A stretch of 64,000 nt of DNA, taken from the NCBI RefSeq assembly GCF_014673215.1, contig NZ_JACWMS010000001.1:1-64000 (forward strand), given 5' to 3'. The notes under the pieces were generated by a model, which worked only from the letters and a program-made list of their open reading frames with translations, was not told the origin of the DNA and searched no databases. A program made the translations under genes and the position numbers. The stretch is from Gordonia hankookensis. Lineage in GTDB: Bacteria > Actinomycetota > Actinomycetes > Mycobacteriales > Mycobacteriaceae. This document shows, one piece after another, positions 59,356 to 64,000 of the stretch (position 1 is the first letter of the stretch; every line of letters starts with the position of its first letter).

Positions 59356-60102
59356 CTACCGCCGAAACAGTTTGTTGCCCAACCACACCAGCGGGTCGTA
59401 GTGACGGTCCACCACCCGTTCCTTCATCGGGATCAGTGCGTTGTCGGTGATCTTGATGTTCTCGGGACACACATCCGTACAGCATTTGGTGATGTTGCAC
59501 AGCCCCAGACCGTGTTCGGACTGCGCAGAATCGCGGCGCTCGGCGACGTCGAGCGGATGCATGTCGAGTTCGGCGACACGCATGAGGAAACGCGGCCCGG
59601 CAAAGTTCTGTTTGTTCTCCTCGTGGTCACGGACCACGTGGCAGGTGTCCTGACAGAGGAAGCACTCGATGCACTTGCGGAATTCCTGGGATCGCTGCAC
59701 GTCGACCTGCTTCATCCGGTACTCCCCCGCCTTCAGACCGTCGGGCGGCGTGAACGACTGGATCTCGCGGGCCTTCTCGTAGTTGAACGAGACATCGGTG
59801 ACCAGGTCGCGGATGACCGGGAACGTCCGCATCGGCGTGACGGTGATGACCTCGTCTTCGGTGAATGTGGACATCCGGGTCATACACAGCAGCTTCGGGC
59901 GGCCGTTGACCTCGGCCGAGCACGACCCGCATTTGCCTGCCTTGCAGTTCCAGCGCACCGCCAGGTCGGGAGCCTGGGTGGCCTGGAGCCGGTGGATGAT
60001 GTCGAGCACCACCTCGCCGTCGTTCACGAGCACGGTGTAGTCCTGCAGGTCACCGCCGTCGGTGTCACCACGCCATACCCTGAACTTCGCGTCGTAGCCC
60101 AT
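59356..60102 (-). CDS. sdhB: Succinate dehydrogenase iron-sulfur subunit (Sdh1 type)
   Basis: 248 residues, the length of Rv0247c. The plant-type [2Fe-2S] domain has NCKAGKCGSCSAEVNGRPKLLC near 55-80. The C-terminal ferredoxin domain has CIECFLCQDTC and CNITKCCTDVCP, supplying ligands for [4Fe-4S] and [3Fe-4S] clusters. The ATG at 60102 (MGYDAKFRVWRG) follows the sdhA stop by one base. It passes electrons from the flavoprotein to the membrane anchor. A poly-charged C-terminus ends LGNKLFRR. Confidence 0.95.
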   Translation of the reverse strand: MGYDAKFRVWRGDTDGGDLQDYTVLVNDGEVVLDIIHRLQATQAPDLAVRWNCKAGKCGSCSAEVNGRPKLLCMTRMSTFTEDEVITVTPMRTFPVIRDLVTDVSFNYEKAREIQSFTPPDGLKAGEYRMKQVDVQRSQEFRKCIECFLCQDTCHVVRDHEENKQNFAGPRFLMRVAELDMHPLDVAERRDSAQSEHGLGLCNITKCCTDVCPENIKITDNALIPMKERVVDRHYDPLVWLGNKLFRR

Positions 60103-60103
60103 G

Positions 60104-62032
60104 TCAGCCCTCCTTCTCGCCCCCGGCGTCGGGATGCCCGGCGATCTCACCGGCGGTGTAGTACTTCTCGATCTCGGCGAAATCGAAGAGTTCCAGCAAC
60201 TCCGGACGCATCGGGATCTGTTCTTCCTTGACCACCGTCACCTCGGGGACCGGCGAATCGTCGCCCAGATCGGCGGTGCAGACCAGTAGCGTGTTGCGCC
60301 AATTCGCATCCATCGCAGGATGATCGTCTCGGGTGTGACCACCTCGGCTCTCGGTGCGCAGAAGGGCGGCCTTGGCAACACATTCGCAGACCAACAACAT
60401 GTTTCGCAGATCAACGGCGAGATGCCACCCGGGGTTGAACTGCCGATGGCCTTCCACCTGCATGCCGGGCAGCCGGCCGCGGATGCCGTCGAGCACCCGG
60501 ATCGCCTCTTCGACCTCGGCTTCTTTGCGGATGATGCCGACGAGGTCGTTCATCGATTGCTGCAGATCGGTGTGGAGAGTGTACGGATTCTCGGGCTTAC
60601 CGGGGCTCTTCGACTCGAACGGCGCCAAGGCGAATGCCGCTGCCCGGTCGACGTCTGCGGCGGCGACGGTGGGCCGGGTCGAGAGTGACTCGATGTACGA
60701 CGCAGCGCCGAGCCCGGCACGTCGTCCGAACACCAGCAGATCGGACAACGAGTTGCCGCCCAACCGATTCGATCCGTGCATGCCGCCTGAGCATTCACCT
60801 GCCGCGAACAACCCGGGCACTCGTGCGGCACCGGTGTCCGGGTCGACCTCGATCCCGCCCATCACATAGTGACAGGTCGGTCCCACCTCCATCGGCTCGG
60901 CCGTGATGTCGACGTCGGCAAGCTCCTTGAACTGGTGATGCATCGAGGGCAGTCGGCGGATGATCTCGTCCGCAGGCATGCGCGAGGCGATGTCGAGATA
61001 GACGCCGCCGTGCTCGGTGCCGCGGCCCGCCTTGACCTCTTCGTTGATCGCCCGGGCGACCTCGTCTCGCGGCAGCAGATCGGGTGTGCGACGGGCGCTG
61101 TCGTTGTCGGCGAGCCATTTGTCCGCTTCTTCTTCGGTCTCGGCGTATTGACCCTTGAAGACGGGAGGGATGTAGTCGAACATGAACCGCTTGCCGTCGG
61201 TGTTCTTGAGGACACCGCCGTCACCACGAACACCTTCGGTCACCAGGATGCCCTTGACGCTGGGCGGCCAGACCATGCCGGTCGGGTGGAACTGGACGAA
61301 CTCCATGTTGATCAGGCTGGCACCGGCACGCAGGGCGAGTGCGTGACCGTCGCCGGTGTACTCCCACGAGTTGGACGTCACCTTGAAGGACTTGCCGATT
61401 CCGCCGGTCGCCAGCACCACCGCCGGCGCCTCGAACAGCACGAACCGGCCGGATTCACGCCAGTATCCGAACGCCCCCGCGATGGCGTCGCCGTCTTTGA
61501 GCAACTCGGTGATGGTGCATTCGGCAAACACCTTGATACGCGCTTCGTAGTCGCCGGTGGCCGCGTAGTCCTCCTGCTGCAGCGAGACGATCTTCTGCTG
61601 CATGGTCCTGATCAGTTCGAGGCCGGTACGGTCTCCGACGTGCGCGAGCCTCGGATAGGTGTGACCCCCGAAGTTACGCTGGGCAATTCGTCCGTCAGCC
61701 GTCCGATCGAACAGCGCGCCATAGGTTTCCAGCTCCCAGACCCGGTCCGGCGCTTCCTTGGCGTGTAGTTCCGCCATCCGCCAGTTGTTCAGGAACTTGC
61801 CACCACGCATGGTGTCCTTGAAATGCGTCTGCCAGCTGTCCTTGGAATTGGCGTTGCCCATCGACGCGGCACAACCACCTTCGGCCATGACCGTGTGCGC
61901 CTTGCCGAATAGCGACTTGCACACCACGGCTACGGAGTAGCCCTTCTCGCGGGCCTCGATGACTGCACGCAGACCTGCGCCACCGGCACCGATCACAACT
62001 ACGTCGTATTGGTGGCGTTCGGTTTCGGTCAT
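60104..62032 (-). CDS. sdhA: Succinate dehydrogenase flavoprotein subunit (Sdh1 type)
   Basis: 642 residues (Rv0248c is similar). Dinucleotide loop VVVIGAGGAGLRAV at 10-23, the FAD-linking histidine in KAHTVMAEGGCAAS (about 46-59), catalytic-site segments QFHPTGMVWPP and EGVRGDGGVL, and HYVMGGIEVDPDTG. It oxidises succinate to fumarate; the Sdh1 clade works mainly in aerobic growth in mycobacteria. It lies 61 bp after the anchor gene and abuts sdhB. Confidence 0.96.
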   Translation of the reverse strand: MTETERHQYDVVVIGAGGAGLRAVIEAREKGYSVAVVCKSLFGKAHTVMAEGGCAASMGNANSKDSWQTHFKDTMRGGKFLNNWRMAELHAKEAPDRVWELETYGALFDRTADGRIAQRNFGGHTYPRLAHVGDRTGLELIRTMQQKIVSLQQEDYAATGDYEARIKVFAECTITELLKDGDAIAGAFGYWRESGRFVLFEAPAVVLATGGIGKSFKVTSNSWEYTGDGHALALRAGASLINMEFVQFHPTGMVWPPSVKGILVTEGVRGDGGVLKNTDGKRFMFDYIPPVFKGQYAETEEEADKWLADNDSARRTPDLLPRDEVARAINEEVKAGRGTEHGGVYLDIASRMPADEIIRRLPSMHHQFKELADVDITAEPMEVGPTCHYVMGGIEVDPDTGAARVPGLFAAGECSGGMHGSNRLGGNSLSDLLVFGRRAGLGAASYIESLSTRPTVAAADVDRAAAFALAPFESKSPGKPENPYTLHTDLQQSMNDLVGIIRKEAEVEEAIRVLDGIRGRLPGMQVEGHRQFNPGWHLAVDLRNMLLVCECVAKAALLRTESRGGHTRDDHPAMDANWRNTLLVCTADLGDDSPVPEVTVVKEEQIPMRPELLELFDFAEIEKYYTAGEIAGHPDAGGEKEG

Positions 62033-62093
62033 CTAGCGATTGCTCCCAGCGTCGAATCGGTTGCGCAACAATCGTTGCGCACATGGCAACGGG

Positions 62094-62918
62094 TCAACCC
62101 ACAAATCGGAGGTCGGAGATCGTGTCACTGGCCACCAACATGACGTAGAAATCGGTGAGAACCAATGTGCCGAGGGTGATCCAGGCGAACTGCATGTGTC
62201 GGGTGTTGAGCTTGGAGACCTGGCTCCACATCCAGTACCGGACCGGATGTGCCGAGAAGTGCTTGAGGCGACCACCGGTGACATGTCGGCACGAATGACA
62301 GGACAGCGTGTAGGTCCAGAGCAGGATGACGTTCACGAGCAGGATCACGTTGCCGAGTCCGAACCCGAAACCTCCACCCTTGCCGTGGAACGCGGTGATG
62401 GCGTCGTAGGTGTTGATCAACGAAACGATCACCGCCGCATAGAAGAAGTAGCGGTGTGCGTTCTGGATGATCAACGGAAGACGGGTCTCCCCCGTGTACC
62501 GGGAGTGTGGTTCGGCGACCGCACAGGCCGGCGGCGAGAACCAGACCGAACGGTAGTAGGCCTTGCGGTAGTAGTAACAGGTCACCCGAAAGCCGAGGAG
62601 GAACGGAAGGACGACGAAGCCGAGTGGAATCCACATCGGGAGTTCGGGGAACGGGGTCCCGAAGTGGCTCGACCCCGGCACACACGACTCGCTCAGACAC
62701 GGCGAGTAGAACGGCGTCAGGTAGTGATAGTCGGCCACCCAATAGGCGCTGCGCACGAATGACCGCACGGTTGCATAGATGATGAACGCCGACAGACCCA
62801 GCACGGTCAACAGTGGCGACAACCACCATCTGTCCACTCGAAGGGTTCGCGCCAGGATGCGCGCCCGTCCCGGAGAAAAGACCCCGGTTGCCTCCCGCTC
62901 AGCCGCGGGGGCGCTCAC
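62094..62918 (-). CDS. sdhC: Succinate dehydrogenase membrane anchor (Sdh1 type)
   Basis: 274 residues, matching the single long anchor of the Rv0249c family. Five hydrophobic segments at about 33-53, 95-113, 155-175, 180-202 and 243-263. Histidines in NAHRYFFYAA and CHSCRHVTGGRLKHFSAHP are probable haem/quinone-site residues. The N-terminal part holds two cysteines (SPCLSESCVPG) on the outer side. It starts within the stop of the preceding 97-residue gene (4-bp overlap). Confidence 0.93.
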   Translation of the reverse strand: MSAPAAEREATGVFSPGRARILARTLRVDRWWLSPLLTVLGLSAFIIYATVRSFVRSAYWVADYHYLTPFYSPCLSESCVPGSSHFGTPFPELPMWIPLGFVVLPFLLGFRVTCYYYRKAYYRSVWFSPPACAVAEPHSRYTGETRLPLIIQNAHRYFFYAAVIVSLINTYDAITAFHGKGGGFGFGLGNVILLVNVILLWTYTLSCHSCRHVTGGRLKHFSAHPVRYWMWSQVSKLNTRHMQFAWITLGTLVLTDFYVMLVASDTISDLRFVG

Positions 62919-63208
62919 TTCGTTCGCTCACGCGAGTGGAAGCCCAGCCCTTCGTCTTGGGCACCGAGCCACGCTGCCTCGTCTGATTTGCTGTCGGGTA
63001 CGTAAACCACTTCGTCCTTGCTCACGACCGCCCGGACCACCGGTGGGGGCGCATGTTCGAAGTCGTGCAGGTCGATCTCGAGCCGGTCGAGATCGTTGGT
63101 CATCCGCCGGACGGCGTCGACATCCCCGTAGTGCGACTTCAGCGTCAGGATGTGGTGGCGCAGCACTCCGATACTGCGATGGAGTTCCTTCATCTCGGCC
63201 GTTATCAT
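62915..63208 (-). CDS. Conserved small protein of the sdh1 operon (Rv0250c-like)
   Basis: 97 residues, the same length as M. tuberculosis Rv0250c. Begins MITAEMKELHRSIGVLRHHILTLKSHYGD, an amphipathic helix, then DAVRRMTNDLDRLEIDLHDFEHAPPP and VVSKDEVVYVPD. GGAGGG lies 6 bases before the ATG at 63208. It is the first gene of the sdh1 operon, coupled to sdhC by 4 bp. Role unknown; an assembly or regulatory factor is a guess from position. Confidence 0.88.
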   Translation of the reverse strand: MITAEMKELHRSIGVLRHHILTLKSHYGDVDAVRRMTNDLDRLEIDLHDFEHAPPPVVRAVVSKDEVVYVPDSKSDEAAWLGAQDEGLGFHSRERTK

Positions 63209-63228
63209 GGCGATCCCTCCAAGACCTG

Positions 63229-63244
63229 TGTGATATGTAACACA
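63229..63244 (-). promoter_or_regulatory. CRP-like binding site upstream of the sdh1 operon
   Basis: On the plus strand TGTGA-TATGTA-ACACA, one base off the perfect CRP palindrome TGTGA-N6-TCACA. It is centred about 28 bp upstream of the ATG of the first operon gene. Succinate dehydrogenase genes are CRP targets in several bacteria. The position close to the start suggests control of, or overlap with, the promoter. Confidence 0.7.
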
Positions 63245-63374
63245 GTACTGGCAGGGCACAGTCAGTCAACGGTTTTGGCCGAACGTGTCGGACGACGCGG
63301 GACGACTCGACGACCCATCCGGCAGAACCCGAGCGACTGCGAACGCAACCACCTCCCACCCGAACACGCGCAGG

Positions 63375-63851
63375 TCATCCAGCCTTTCGGCTCGCGTTCA
63401 CGCGCACGGATGCCGCCATGAGGTCGAGGATCTCGGGCATCTGATCGAGCACCTCACGCTGCCGCGACGTGAGTGCGGTGCCCGCGGCGACCGCGACGAT
63501 CTCACGCCGCCGAGTCCGATCTCGCTCCAGGACTTCTCCGCCCCGGGCGGTCAGGGAGATCAGCGCACTGCGCGCATCGTCGGGGTGAGCCGCACGCGAG
63601 ACGAGACCCGCGACCTCCATGTCACGGACCGTGATCCGCATGCTCTGATGCCGGACCCCCCGCTTCCGCGCCAGTGTCGCAACCGACTGGGGCCCGTCGC
63701 GGTCGAGTGCTCCGAGCACCTCGCCATGACCGGCCGGTAGCGAATCGCTGACCGACCGCACCGCGCGTACGAAGCTCCCCACCGCCCGGCGGAGATCCTC
63801 GGCAAGGTCGAGTCCCGTTGCGCCGTCGGCATTGTCCGAGTCGACAACCAT
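63375..63851 (-). CDS. MarR-family transcriptional regulator
   Basis: 158 residues, winged-helix dimer. Helical dimerisation ends flank the DNA-binding part with GPQSVATLARKRGVRHQSMRITVRDMEVAGLVSRAAHPDDARSALISLTARGGEVL (wing DDARS, about 53-107). Probable repressor of itself and of the divergent MBL-fold gene, since a palindrome fills the 60-bp spacer. The ligand is unknown. Confidence 0.92.
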   Translation of the reverse strand: MVVDSDNADGATGLDLAEDLRRAVGSFVRAVRSVSDSLPAGHGEVLGALDRDGPQSVATLARKRGVRHQSMRITVRDMEVAGLVSRAAHPDDARSALISLTARGGEVLERDRTRRREIVAVAAGTALTSRQREVLDQMPEILDLMAASVRVNASRKAG

Positions 63852-63862
63852 GTCCCAAAGTG

Positions 63863-63877
63863 TACAGTCGGACTGTA
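63863..63877. promoter_or_regulatory. Palindromic operator between marR and the MBL-fold gene
   Basis: TACAGTC-G-GACTGTA, a perfect 7-bp inverted repeat with one central base, lies 12 bp from the marR start. A second weaker repeat ACAG-N5-CTGT follows at 63885-63897. MarR proteins bind such palindromes of 15-18 bp. The arrangement suggests autoregulation and control of the divergent gene. Confidence 0.8.
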
Positions 63878-63911
63878 TTCATCGACAGCCCAACTGTGCG
63901 CCGGAGGTCTC

Positions 63912-64000
63912 ATGCGTCTCACCAAATACACCCACGCCACCGTCACCCTGTCCAAGGGCGACAACACGCTGCTGATCGACCCGGGCACGTTCACCCCCGA
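63912..64000 (+). CDS. MBL-fold metallo-hydrolase, N-terminal fragment (runs off the right edge)
   Basis: The first 29 codons read MRLTKYTHATVTLSKGDNTLLIDPGTFTP, the start of an MBL-fold protein of the RomA/UlaG-like type (a short strand, then IDPG before the HxHxDH motif). GGAGG lies 5 bases before the ATG at 63912. It is divergent from marR and presumably its target. The remainder is outside the window. Confidence 0.8.
   Translation, partial: MRLTKYTHATVTLSKGDNTLLIDPGTFTP

Overview
This is a compact, GC-rich chromosomal segment from an actinobacterium of the order Mycobacteriales. Gene content and order track the Mycobacterium tuberculosis Rv1626-Rv1689 block in inverted orientation, but the liv transporter, the extra amino-acid ABC transporter and the small secreted proteins point to a relative such as Gordonia, not Mycobacterium. 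The genus is an inference from synteny and style; no sequence search was run.

Left edge (1-5.0 kb): the leader and promoter of an rRNA operon running off the left end, then tyrS, a Trm112-like protein and a large Rv1683-type lipase/acyl-CoA-synthetase-like protein. 5.1-13.9 kb is a complete arginine operon transcribed argC-argJ-argB-argD-argF-argR-argG-argH, with stop/start overlaps at most junctions; argB carries eight in-frame 21-bp repeats at its 5' end. 13.9-20 kb holds pheS-pheT, a SpoU-type rRNA methyltransferase and infC-rpmI-rplT; infC appears to start with AUC.

20-32 kb: two small conserved genes, uvrA (with an excellent SOS-independent damage promoter), an MBL-fold hydrolase, a DoxX protein with a long 11-residue-repeat tail, a cyclotransferase-like gene without a canonical start codon, a HelD-type RNA-polymerase-recycling ATPase, a universal stress protein and uvrB (candidate promoter of the same damage class, probably leaderless). 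32-45 kb: a DUF402 protein, three tandem paralogous small secreted proteins, coaE, an AztD-like zinc lipoprotein behind a Zur-like box, rpsA, a 2H phosphoesterase, two methyltransferases and a polar amino-acid ABC transporter. 44.5-55.1 kb: a beta-decarboxylating dehydrogenase coupled to polA, an acetyltransferase, a full branched-chain amino-acid transporter operon with a strong hairpin after the binding-protein gene, and a PdtaR-type antitermination response regulator.

55.2-58.6 kb is the main accessory region: a tRNA-Leu(CAA) gene whose 3' end is repeated imperfectly 3.2 kb away, bracketing a decayed integrated element (tiny ORFs, a tRNA-like remnant, two hypothetical genes, a broken IS3 transposase, no intact integrase). 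58.7-64 kb: a hypothetical gene, then a type-1 succinate dehydrogenase operon (small protein, membrane anchor, flavoprotein, iron-sulfur subunit) behind a CRP-like site, and a MarR regulator divergent from a truncated MBL-fold gene, with a palindromic operator between them.

Most genes are on the minus strand and are housekeeping. The strongest leads are the argB minisatellite, the secreted trio, the DoxX 11-mer tail, the remnant element with its tRNA-like minihelix, and the regulatory sites readable by eye (RecA-NDp, Zur, CRP, MarR).
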